Source: JBBQUP01 sp038212305
Lineage (GTDB): Bacteria; Bacteroidota; Bacteroidia; Bacteroidales; Marinilabiliaceae
NCBI GenBank assembly: GCA_038212305.1
Contig: JBBQUP010000120.1
Location: forward strand, 1 to 8,294
Direction: 5' to 3'
Length of the DNA: 8,294 nt
Positions 1 through 6,413 of this stretch are shown one piece after another. The notes below the pieces were generated by a model. The model was not told the origin of the DNA. It saw only the letters and a list, made by a program, of their open reading frames with translations, and did no database searches. The stretch's first letter is position 1. Every line of letters starts with the position of its first letter. Position numbers and translations under genes: made by a program.

Positions 1-74
1 AGGCACTTTTTCAAAACCGCAAAAAACCACATGCTGATAATCAGGTAGTTGTAAAAAATAACCCTTCAAAATAA
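1..74 (+). CDS. C-terminal tail of a probable transposase (partial, 5' end outside window)
   Basis: The frame is open from the left edge (first full codon at 3) and stops with TAA at 72-74. The 23 visible residues are basic and polar and end in KNNPSK, a composition that looks like a real protein C-terminus. No catalytic residue of a DDE transposase is in view, so the assignment rests on context: the frame points toward the breakpoint that destroyed the neighbouring HAD gene. It could instead be a chance open frame, since 23 codons is short. The family is not identifiable from this fragment. Confidence 0.33.
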   Translation, partial: ALFQNRKKPHADNQVVVKNNPSK

Positions 75-137
75 TTAAAAAAAGGCTCTTTTTGGTCTAA
101 ATTTAACATTTCGGGGGTGTAAGGCCTGCAATGTGGG
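1..137 (+). mobile_element. 3' end of a probable insertion sequence (cut by the window edge)
   Basis: The HAD gene to the right loses its family sequence at about 138-145, and what lies further left does not resemble a HAD protein. An open frame on the + strand ends at 74 and is followed by about 60 non-coding bases up to the breakpoint, as expected for the transposase tail plus right end of an IS. A TTAA sits at 138-141, exactly where the hydrolase reading fails, and could be part of the target site. The other IS end is outside the window, so target duplication and family cannot be tested here. The boundary at 137 is an inference with an uncertainty of about 10 bases. Confidence 0.45.
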
Positions 138-492
138 TTAAGGTAGTCAGTATTTCCAAAGCATGAGGCATTAATTGTGTTTCTAAGGAACAATTTTGAA
201 TATAGGCACTAGAAAATTCTTTAGCAAATTCTATGTTATCAACACCAACATCTAATAAAGGGAGATGAAATCGTTGAATATTTAATTCTCGTTTAGTAAT
301 GCGATTATACCTATAATCACCCCATAATTTACTATTGTGAGGTTTGTATTGGTTGAAGAAATGATCGTAATCGGTAAAATGCTGATTTAACTTATACTGC
401 GTGAATAATTTTTTTAAAGTATTGGTTGAGTTTAATTCAAAGTCCCACAAAGTATGATCAAGGTCGAAAAATACATGTTTATATTTTTTCAT
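103..492 (-). pseudogene. Truncated YjjG-type HAD hydrolase (nucleotidase-like), 3' half lost
   Basis: The N-terminus carries HAD motif I as FFDLDHTLWDF, with the nucleophile Asp10 and the acid/base Asp12. It is followed by the alpha-helical cap typical of the YjjG/YfnB family of noncanonical pyrimidine nucleotidases. Family members have about 230 residues; here the family-like sequence stops near residue 117 (after EILTTL). About ten unrelated residues (HIAGLTPPKC) follow before a stop at 103-105. HAD motifs II (Ser/Thr), III (Lys) and IV (acidic pair) are all missing, so the product cannot be an active phosphatase. The gene starts at ATG 490-492. The lost half should lie beyond the IS fragment on the left if this is a simple insertion, or be gone if it was a deletion. 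I am confident of the family and of the truncation; the exact breakpoint (about 138-145) is less certain. Confidence 0.85.
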
Positions 493-519
493 TAGGTAAT
501 TTTATAAAGAGGGATTTTA

Positions 520-539
520 TTAAATGAGTTTTCATTTAA
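520..539. repeat. Perfect 8-bp inverted repeat with 4-bp loop
   Basis: TTAAATGA at 520-527 is exactly mirrored by TCATTTAA at 532-539 around a GTTT loop. It lies 28 bases upstream of the start of the truncated HAD gene, in its presumed leader. It could be a regulator binding site or a weak hairpin in the mRNA leader. No factor can be named, and AT-rich DNA makes such palindromes fairly common. Confidence 0.4.
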
Positions 540-661
540 CGATCACGAGGATATCTCATAAGTATAAGTTCACTTTATTTTAGTGATGATTTTACATCGC
601 AATCAATAATGCGTAAAGATAAGTATTTGATTTTTGGATAAGTACTTTTTAGATACTATGT

Positions 662-800
662 AAAAAAAATAGGCTCTATATTGATTTAAGTGGGTGGGTT
701 TTTTTTCAAAGACCATTTGATTATTTACCATGTAAGTCAAGTGGCCTTTATTTACCAATGAATTTTACCCACTAGAAACGTTATAGAGCCAAAAAAAATA
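662..800. mobile_element. 119-bp MITE-like element (672-790) with 10-bp identical flanks
   Basis: The element runs from GGCTCTATA at 672-680 to TATAGAGCC at 782-790. Aligning the terminal 24 bases of each end (672-695 against the complement of 767-790) gives 19 matches, including the outer nine and an inner AGTGGGT. A second inverted pair lies inside: 708-720 and 737-749 pair at 11 of 13 positions, so the whole element can fold into one long interrupted hairpin. Both flanks read AAAAAAAATA (662-671 and 791-800), as expected for a target-site duplication, although low complexity weakens this. There is no room for a transposase, so it would be non-autonomous. GGCTCT ends recall ISL3-family termini, but that family usually duplicates 8 bp, so the parent family is uncertain. 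Confidence 0.55.
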
Positions 801-832
801 GGCTGCCTCGGAATGGAGACAGCCTATTTTTT
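793..832 (-). terminator. Intrinsic terminator of the hypothetical-rsmI-lipoprotein operon
   Basis: A 17-bp stem (793-809 with 816-832) encloses the 6-base loop GGAATG. Its core is TAGGCTGCCTC paired with GAGACAGCCTA, and the single imperfect pair becomes a G-U wobble in - strand RNA. That RNA ends in a run of eight U. The stem begins 13 bases past the lipoprotein stop codon. The A and T tracts on both sides mean it could also stop + strand transcripts, though no + strand gene runs into it. The distal U-tract is also the flank of the MITE-like element. Confidence 0.85.
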
Positions 833-845
833 AATATAAATACAA

Positions 846-1718
846 TTAGTTAACCTGAACAACTAAGAATTTTGAAACACTCCAAAATAAGTTTTTGTCT
901 TTAATCGATATGATTTTTGATCCATCAGCACCATCAATAATTGCATAACTGTTTTGTGGATGGTTGGTCATAATTTTCACTCGTTTTTTGAAAGTAGCTA
1001 TTTGCTCAGTTTCACGAGAATCTGCTTCCGTGAAATTTTCAGTATCAAAATCTTGATTTAAAACCTTCTTTTTCAAGTTTAAAAATCCTTCACCATTTAT
1101 AATATTTTTGTCTTTCAGTTCTTTAGATGAACCAATTACATAATGAACGGTGTAAAGATCGATTGTAGTTTCTTCCAATTTTTTTGTTGTGCTTGTGTGT
1201 TGTGTTCTTAATGAATCAAGCGATCCTTTCAAACCTTCCACGGCAAAGTTTAATTCATCGATTTGAATGTTTTTTGCTTTCAATTGTTCTGTTAGCATTA
1301 TAATCTCAAGACTTTTTTCTTTTAATTGCTCATTTAAACTAGCAATTAGTTTTTTGTTATTCGCATTGTCGCGATTGCTTGATTTAAGCTGCTTCTCGAG
1401 TTGAGCAATTTTCTCTTGGTTTTGAACCATCAAATCATAAATCAATTTGATATCCTGATTAATTTGATCTTTAATGCCATTGTTGTTTACAGCTTCGGCT
1501 GAATTAAGTGAAATAATGTTCTCTTTTTCTTTGATGATCGCTAAGTTTTCATCAATTTCAATTAATGAGTTTACTAACTCGTTGTGCATGCGATCTTTTT
1601 CAGAAAGAGCTAATAACAAGGTGTCGTTTTTTGCTTTAAGTTCGGAGTTTGATGGCCCTGTAGTACATGATGTTAGTACTGCTACAATAAGGATTAAAAA
1701 GAAGGAAGTTGTTTTCAT
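846..1718 (-). CDS. Coiled-coil lipoprotein with C-terminal Cbp1-like domain
   Basis: The 290-residue protein starts with a lipoprotein signal peptide: basic MK, a hydrophobic core at residues 5-15 and the lipobox LTSC, so Cys18 would be acylated and the protein membrane-anchored. Residues about 24-170 are long charged helices with heptad-like leucine and isoleucine spacing, repeatedly of the form LKxKxxxIxxL, a probable coiled coil. The globular C-terminal part from residue 188 begins LYTVHYVIGSSKEL and contains the NHPQNSY motif. This arrangement resembles the Bacteroidota family annotated as Cbp1 collagen-binding adhesins, but I recognise it only by pattern and would not assume an adhesin role. 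It is the last gene of a leftward operon, 52 bases after rsmI, and a terminator follows 13 bases after its stop. No separate promoter is evident in that gap. Confidence 0.85.
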   Translation of the reverse strand: MKTTSFFLILIVAVLTSCTTGPSNSELKAKNDTLLLALSEKDRMHNELVNSLIEIDENLAIIKEKENIISLNSAEAVNNNGIKDQINQDIKLIYDLMVQNQEKIAQLEKQLKSSNRDNANNKKLIASLNEQLKEKSLEIIMLTEQLKAKNIQIDELNFAVEGLKGSLDSLRTQHTSTTKKLEETTIDLYTVHYVIGSSKELKDKNIINGEGFLNLKKKVLNQDFDTENFTEADSRETEQIATFKKRVKIMTNHPQNSYAIIDGADGSKIISIKDKNLFWSVSKFLVVQVN

Positions 1719-1770
1719 TTGAATAGTATTTAATGAATTTAAATTAGATAAAATATTAATTTTTAACGTG

Positions 1771-2451
1771 TTATTTATTCTCGGAATTGCCTTCGACTAC
1801 AATTACAATTTCCCCTTTAACGCTCTTGCTTGAGAAATATTGTATTAATTCATCCAGCGTGCCTTGTTTGTTTTCTTCGAATAGCTTGGATATTTCGCGA
1901 GAAACAGATGCTTTTCGGTCCTTGCCAAAATATTCTGCAAATTGAGTGAGTGTTTTAACTAACCTAAATGGAGATTCGTAAAACACCATGGTTCGTGATT
2001 CATTTTTTAAAAACTGGAAGCGTGTTTGGCGGCCTTTCTTTTGAGGTAAAAACCCTTCGAAGCAAAAACGATCATTTGGCAATCCAGATGTTACCAAAGC
2101 CGGGATTAATGCCGTTGCTCCAGGTAAACACTCTACTTTAATGGATTTTTCAATGCACGCTTTAACAATTAAATAGCCTGGATCAGATATTGCCGGCGTT
2201 CCTGCATCTGATATAAGCGCTGCTGTTTCGCCTGCTAATAGTCGAGATGTAATTATTTCAAGCGAGGTGTGTTCGTTAAATTTATGATGTGAATGCATTT
2301 TGGTTTCAATTCCATAATGTTTCAGCAAAAAACCACTTGTACGAGTATCTTCGGCTAATATGAAGTCAACTTGTTTTAGCGTTTTTACAGCTCTGAAGGT
2401 CATATCTTCGAGATTTCCAATGGGTGTAGGAACAACAAACAGTTTGCTCAT
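1771..2451 (-). CDS. rsmI: 16S rRNA (cytidine(1402)-2'-O)-methyltransferase RsmI
   Basis: RsmI transfers a methyl group from SAM to the 2'-OH of C1402 in the decoding centre of 16S rRNA, which tunes start-codon selection and fidelity. The 226-residue protein shows the family signature in order: PTPIGNLEDMTFRA at residues 8-21, AEDTR at 33-37, the SAM-binding segment LISDAGTPAISDPG at 79-92, LPGATA at 109-114, FEGFLPQKKG at 131-140 and FYESPFRL at 157-164. The E. coli protein has about 286 residues; this shorter form lacks the C-terminal extension, which I believe is usual in this phylum. The start ATG lies 12 bases after the stop of the upstream hypothetical gene, which indicates cotranscription. 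No key motif is missing. Confidence 0.96.
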   Translation of the reverse strand: MSKLFVVPTPIGNLEDMTFRAVKTLKQVDFILAEDTRTSGFLLKHYGIETKMHSHHKFNEHTSLEIITSRLLAGETAALISDAGTPAISDPGYLIVKACIEKSIKVECLPGATALIPALVTSGLPNDRFCFEGFLPQKKGRQTRFQFLKNESRTMVFYESPFRLVKTLTQFAEYFGKDRKASVSREISKLFEENKQGTLDELIQYFSSKSVKGEIVIVVEGNSENK

Positions 2452-2463
2452 AAATAAAATGGG

Positions 2464-3258
2464 TTATAAAAATCTGCGATGCACTGCATTAATGAATGCT
2501 TCGGCTGTTTCATTGCCATATTCCCAGCTAAAATTCGCAGCAATAAAAGCTTTTGCATTTTCAAAAGTATTCAATTGATTCAATTCTTCTATCGTTTGGT
2601 TCATGCGTTGAGCATTACCTTCGAATAATTCTCTCTGAAATAAAAATCGATCATTTATTCCAATTGCCTTTTTTATATCATCAACTGGTTTCCCAATCAT
2701 TCGTTGATTTGTCGATTCACCATCGCCTACTAACTTATCTGATAAAATTCGTTTGTCCCCAATTGTTTCGCCCAGAACGCTAGGTGATTTGGATGCCGCA
2801 GCGATGAGAGTGTTTGTGGTTTTCTCAGTTGACGATAACGTTGCTGTTTGAACTATTTGATTCAATGATGAAATAGATTCTTCAGTTTTTGGCTGTGGTT
2901 CAATTTCAGTTTTTTCCTCAATTAAAAGAATATCTTGTTTTTCGAATAGTAGAGATTTACTTGATGCTATTTCATCATTTTTTATTTCAACTTTTTCTAC
3001 ATTAATTATTGTTGCTTCGGCGGCAAAAGGTGTTTTAATTTTTTCAACTGTTTCGGCCTGCTTTTCTATTATGAGTGATGGGATTTCATTGTTTAATGAA
3101 GTCAATATCTCTATCTCATCCTTTATGTGATTTAATTTCTCGAGCGTAAGTTTTGTGATAGATGGCATGATAGCACCTGTCCTTTTAAATGAATTTACAA
3201 GGGTTTCAACTTCTTTAATGTTGTTAATTATAACCGAAATCAAGACATCTTTTTCCAT
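2464..3258 (-). CDS. Conserved Bacteroidota protein of unknown function
   Basis: I do not recognise a function. I place the start at ATG 3256-3258 (264 residues), not at the in-frame ATG at 3294, because the probable promoter motif at 3292-3299 would start transcription downstream of that earlier ATG. Three parts are visible. Residues 1-65 form a helical N-terminal segment beginning MEKDVLISVIINN. Residues about 66-159 are a Glu/Lys/Ser/Thr-rich, probably disordered linker. Residues 160-264 form a compact C-terminal domain containing AIGINDRFLFQRELF (198-212), TIEELNQL and a final HRRFL. The C-terminal motif looks like one I have seen in hypothetical proteins of Bacteroidota. There is no signal peptide or membrane segment, so it is probably cytoplasmic. 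It heads the operon with rsmI, 12 bases upstream, and diverges from tdk. Its neighbours hint at a basic cell role but do not prove one. Confidence 0.85.
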   Translation of the reverse strand: MEKDVLISVIINNIKEVETLVNSFKRTGAIMPSITKLTLEKLNHIKDEIEILTSLNNEIPSLIIEKQAETVEKIKTPFAAEATIINVEKVEIKNDEIASSKSLLFEKQDILLIEEKTEIEPQPKTEESISSLNQIVQTATLSSTEKTTNTLIAAASKSPSVLGETIGDKRILSDKLVGDGESTNQRMIGKPVDDIKKAIGINDRFLFQRELFEGNAQRMNQTIEELNQLNTFENAKAFIAANFSWEYGNETAEAFINAVHRRFL

Positions 3259-3283
3259 AACTGTAAATGAATGGCATTTTCTG

Positions 3284-3299
3284 TATTTTTGCAAAGGTA
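3284..3299. promoter_or_regulatory. Back-to-back divergent promoter elements (tdk and hypothetical-rsmI)
   Basis: TATTTTTG at 3284-3291 on the + strand matches the Bacteroidota -7 consensus TAnnTTTG and leads to tdk, whose start is at 3330. Immediately next to it, TACCTTTG on the - strand (3292-3299) matches the same consensus and leads to the hypothetical gene starting at 3258. The 16 bases form a near-palindrome of two -7 boxes. Clear TTG elements near -33 are not seen on either side. The two polymerases could not bind at once, so expression in the two directions may be coupled or competitive; that is inference. Confidence 0.6.
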
Positions 3300-3329
3300 G
3301 CGATTAAACATCTTAACTTAAAATTAATC

Positions 3330-3899
3330 ATGTTTCTTGAAAATAAAGCAAATAGAGAAAAAAACAGAGGATGGGTTGAAGTGATTACTGGATCGATGTT
3401 CTCAGGTAAAACCGAAGAGTTAATTCGACGATTGCGTCGCGCTAAAATTGCGGGTCAGAGGGTTGAAATATTTAAGCCTCTAGTCGATACCCGATACAGT
3501 TTGTCGGAGGTGGTTTCGCACAATGCAAATGCCATTTTATCAACTCCTGTTGATTCATCCGGAAATATTATGCTTTTATGTGGTGATATTGATGTGGTTG
3601 GAATTGATGAAGCTCAGTTTTTTGATGTTAATTTACCTGTTGTATGCAATTCGTTGGCAAATATGGGAATTCGGGTTATTGTAGCTGGCTTGGATATGGA
3701 TTTTCAGGGTAAGCCCTTTGGTCCAATGCCTCAATTAATGGCAACAGCCGAGTATGTTACAAAAGTTCATGCTATTTGTATGAAATGTGGGAATTTAGCT
3801 CATTATTCGCATCGATTAAATACAAGCGAAAAGCTACTTTTGTTAGGTGAAACTTCCGATTACGAGCCGCTTTGTCGTACGTGTTTTCAAGAGAATTAA
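3330..3899 (+). CDS. tdk: Thymidine kinase, type II (TK1-like)
   Basis: It phosphorylates thymidine to dTMP with ATP, the salvage route for thymine nucleotides. The 189-residue protein has the P-loop GSMFSGKT at residues 21-28, the DEAQFF box at 93-98 with catalytic Glu94, the lasso segment DFQGKPFG at 124-131, and four zinc-binding cysteines at 150, 153, 182 and 185. Length and motifs are those of a complete type II enzyme. The frame extends to an ATG at 3267, but I chose ATG 3330: the resulting N-terminus (MFLEN, then RGWVEVITGSMFSGKTEEL) fits the family, and a TATTTTTG promoter motif lies inside the longer version. murF-alr follows 36 bases downstream on the same strand, so the two are probably cotranscribed. 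Confidence 0.96.
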   Translation: MFLENKANREKNRGWVEVITGSMFSGKTEELIRRLRRAKIAGQRVEIFKPLVDTRYSLSEVVSHNANAILSTPVDSSGNIMLLCGDIDVVGIDEAQFFDVNLPVVCNSLANMGIRVIVAGLDMDFQGKPFGPMPQLMATAEYVTKVHAICMKCGNLAHYSHRLNTSEKLLLLGETSDYEPLCRTCFQEN

Positions 3900-3935
3900 G
3901 TTGTATTAGAATGAATAAACTACTGAATTATAGAA

Positions 3936-6401
3936 ATGGTTGATATTACACTTCATGAACTATCAAAAATAGTTAATGGTAAATTGAAAGGCGATGGCAA
4001 TTACGTTTTTAACCGAATTGCCATTGATTCGCGACGTTTGGTTGTGCCAATTGATACGCTCTTTGTTGCATTAGTTGGGGTGAATAATAACGGCCATACA
4101 TTTATTAAAGACCTAATAGACAAAGGTGTTCGTTGTTTTTTAGTGTCTGAAGCGAGTAATTTATATCAAAAATTTGGTAATTGTGGTTTTATTCAAGTTA
4201 GCGATACGTTAAAGGCATTGCAAGCGCTTGCCAGATACCGGCGCAACTTAATTCAATATCCCATTTTAGCTATAACCGGAAGTAATGGTAAAACAATAAT
4301 AAAAGAATGGATTGTACAGTTATTGGAGCACTCATTTTTGCTTTCGCGCTCACCTCGTAGTTATAATAGTCAGGTTGGCGTACCTTTGTCGCTATGGATG
4401 CTCGAATCAGATGTGGATTTGGGAGTTATAGAAGCTGGTATTTCCCTTCCAAATGAAATGAGTTGTTTACAAAAAGCAATACATCCCAATTGGGGATTAA
4501 TCTCCAATATTGGCGAAGCTCATCAAGAAAATTTCAAATCGCTTGAGCATAAACTAAACGAAAAACTTAAGTTGTTCGAATCATGTGAGATTATTTTTTG
4601 TTGTGCCGATCAGATAAATGTATTCAATGCCATTCAAAACCAATTTGCTAATCAAAAATTAGTGACATGGGGCAGGAGTGATTGGTGTGATTTGCAGTTA
4701 ATTAAATCTGAACAAAGAAAGAATCAACTGATTTTATCTCTTAAATGGAAAGATAAAATTTTTGATGTTGAATTGCCTTTTTCGGATTTAGCATCTTTAG
4801 AAAATGCGATGCATGCTATGCTTGTTGCACTTTTCATGGGTGTTGAGATTAGTTTGTTAATCAACAATGCGTATAAATTTAAATCTGTTTCAATGCGATT
4901 GGAGCAGAAAGAAGGAATTAATCAATGCGTTATCATCAACGATAGTTACAGTTCCGATTTAAATTCACTTGAAGTAGCCCTCGATTTCTTAAATCAACAA
5001 GCGATTCAATACGATATGTCTCGAGCAGTTGTTTTGTCAGATATTTATCAGAGTGGAATTAAAGCTCCGGAATTATATCAGCGAGTAGTACATTTGCTTA
5101 ATAGTAAAGGAGTATTAAAAGTAATTGGCGTTGGTGCTGATATTCAAAAGTATGCAAACCTGTTTCCCAATGATTCTCTTTTTTATGCATCAACCGATGA
5201 GTTAATAAACTCAGGAGTTCTAACGTCTCTTCATAAGAATGTTATTTTAGTTAAAGGAGCTCGCGATTTTCTTTTCGAACGAGTTGTAGAACGTTTGGAG
5301 TTTAAGCATCATCAAACAGTTATGGAAGTGAATTTGAATGCACTCGTTCATAACATTAATTCGTTTCGATCGCTCTTAAAACCTGAGACTAAAATTTTGG
5401 CCATGGTAAAAGCCTTTTCTTATGGCAGTGGCTCATTCGAGATAGCAAGTGTATTGCAGCATCATAAAATTGACTATTTGGGTGTGGCTTACGCCGATGA
5501 AGGAATGGAGCTTCGTAGGTCTGGAATTTCATTGCCGATAATGGTTATGAATCCCGAGAAAAGTAGTTTTGCCATGATGCTTGAGTATCAGCTTGAACCC
5601 GAGATTTATAGTTTTAATGTACTTCGCGACTTTGTAGATGTTGTTAAGTCTCAAGGATTGGTTGATGTGCCAATACATATTAAAGTGGATTCAGGCATGT
5701 ATCGATTGGGATTTTTACCTGACGAAATGCAATCGTTAGCAGAGGAGTTAAATCTTGGGGGTTGTTTAAGAGTTAAGTCTGTTTTTTCTCATTTAGTGGG
5801 TAGTGAAGATGCTGTGCATGATGCTTTTACTCAACAACAAATAGCAGTTTTTACATCTTTTTCAAATGATTTAGAGGCCAAAATAGGATATCCTTTTCTT
5901 AAACATTTACTCAATTCTTCGGGTGTTGAACGATTCCCCGCAGCGCAATTCGACATGGTTCGATTGGGGATAGGTATGTATGGCATACAGGCCACTTCAA
6001 AGTTGGTGCTGATGAATGTAGCAACGCTAAAAACCTATGTTAGTCAGGTTAAACAAGTGCAATCAGGCGAAACAATTGGGTATGGTCGACGAGGGCGAAT
6101 TTCGGGAGCTGGTCAAATAGCTATTATTCCTATTGGATATGCCGATGGACTTGATCGACGATTAGGTAATGGAGTTGGTACGGTTTTGTTAAATAGTCAG
6201 TTAGTTCCTATTGTTGGTAGCGTTTGCATGGATATGTGCATGATTGACATAACTGGAATTGAGGTTGTGGATGGGGACGAGGTAATTGTTTTTGGAGATG
6301 ATATTCCAGTATGGAAAATTTCCGAAGCTATTGGAACCATTCCGTACGAAGTGTTAACAGGAATTAGTCGAAGAGTAAAACGAGTTTATTATATGGAATA
6401 G
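3936..6401 (+). CDS. murF-alr: Bifunctional MurF ligase / alanine racemase fusion
   Basis: The 821-residue protein joins two cytoplasmic steps of peptidoglycan precursor synthesis. Residues 1 to about 455 are MurF, which adds D-Ala-D-Ala to the UDP-MurNAc-tripeptide using ATP. This part shows the substrate-binding IAIDSRR segment, the P-loop TGSNGKT at 114-120, EAGISLPNEMSCL, NIGEAH and NDSYSSDLNSLE. Residues about 458-821 are a PLP-dependent alanine racemase making D-Ala from L-Ala. Here MVKAFSYGSG carries the PLP lysine Lys492, GYGRRG carries the catalytic Tyr716, and IPIGYADG (Tyr735) and GSVCMDMCMIDIT are present. Both active sites look intact. The fusion is known in Bacteroidota. Its start, 36 bases after tdk, gives a proper MurF N-terminus. 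The gene ends 12 bases from the convergent Crp/Fnr gene, and I see no terminator hairpin between them. Confidence 0.95.
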   Translation: MVDITLHELSKIVNGKLKGDGNYVFNRIAIDSRRLVVPIDTLFVALVGVNNNGHTFIKDLIDKGVRCFLVSEASNLYQKFGNCGFIQVSDTLKALQALARYRRNLIQYPILAITGSNGKTIIKEWIVQLLEHSFLLSRSPRSYNSQVGVPLSLWMLESDVDLGVIEAGISLPNEMSCLQKAIHPNWGLISNIGEAHQENFKSLEHKLNEKLKLFESCEIIFCCADQINVFNAIQNQFANQKLVTWGRSDWCDLQLIKSEQRKNQLILSLKWKDKIFDVELPFSDLASLENAMHAMLVALFMGVEISLLINNAYKFKSVSMRLEQKEGINQCVIINDSYSSDLNSLEVALDFLNQQAIQYDMSRAVVLSDIYQSGIKAPELYQRVVHLLNSKGVLKVIGVGADIQKYANLFPNDSLFYASTDELINSGVLTSLHKNVILVKGARDFLFERVVERLEFKHHQTVMEVNLNALVHNINSFRSLLKPETKILAMVKAFSYGSGSFEIASVLQHHKIDYLGVAYADEGMELRRSGISLPIMVMNPEKSSFAMMLEYQLEPEIYSFNVLRDFVDVVKSQGLVDVPIHIKVDSGMYRLGFLPDEMQSLAEELNLGGCLRVKSVFSHLVGSEDAVHDAFTQQQIAVFTSFSNDLEAKIGYPFLKHLLNSSGVERFPAAQFDMVRLGIGMYGIQATSKLVLMNVATLKTYVSQVKQVQSGETIGYGRRGRISGAGQIAIIPIGYADGLDRRLGNGVGTVLLNSQLVPIVGSVCMDMCMIDITGIEVVDGDEVIVFGDDIPVWKISEAIGTIPYEVLTGISRRVKRVYYME

Positions 6402-6413
6402 CTATTGAATTAA

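Larger units (their letters stand above)
493..845. other. Gene-free stretch with palindrome, MITE-like element and terminator
   Basis: No convincing coding region is present on either strand. From left to right it holds a perfect palindrome (520-539), an AT-rich unassigned piece (540-661), an inverted-repeat element with identical flanks (662-800) and an intrinsic terminator (793-832). The piece 540-661 contains a small inverted repeat (TCACT/AGTGA near 570-588) and an 8-bp direct repeat GATAAGTA at 618-625 and 637-644. Neither is long enough to assign. No TAnnTTTG promoter is visible on the - strand in front of the broken HAD gene. Confidence 0.6.

Noticed and set aside
84..89. GGCTCT at 84-89, resembling the outer end of the MITE and of ISL3-type elements
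   Set aside because: Six bases are expected by chance a couple of times in this window. The sequence inward does not match the MITE arms, and an IS starting here would have to contain the HAD fragment.
493..845. CRISPR array or small RNA gene in the repeat-rich gap
   Set aside because: The repeats are inverted pairs and one flank duplication, not regularly spaced direct repeats with spacers, and there is no cas gene. A structured RNA from 672-790 is possible but nothing shows that it is transcribed.
1474..1722. Plus-strand open frame opposite the lipoprotein gene
   Set aside because: It is antisense to a well-supported gene, has no family resemblance and no promoter. Similar frames opposite rsmI and the hypothetical gene (2360-2783) were rejected for the same reason.
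3259..3294. Longer start (3294) for the conserved hypothetical gene
   Set aside because: It would lie upstream of the expected transcription start set by the - strand TAnnTTTG box; the ATG at 3258 fits better.
3267..3329. N-terminal extension of thymidine kinase from ATG 3267
   Set aside because: The 21 extra residues do not resemble the family and overlap the promoter motif and the opposite gene's leader.
6402..6413. Bidirectional terminator between murF-alr and the convergent regulator
   Set aside because: The 12-base gap holds no hairpin with a U-tract; weak AT symmetry there is not convincing.
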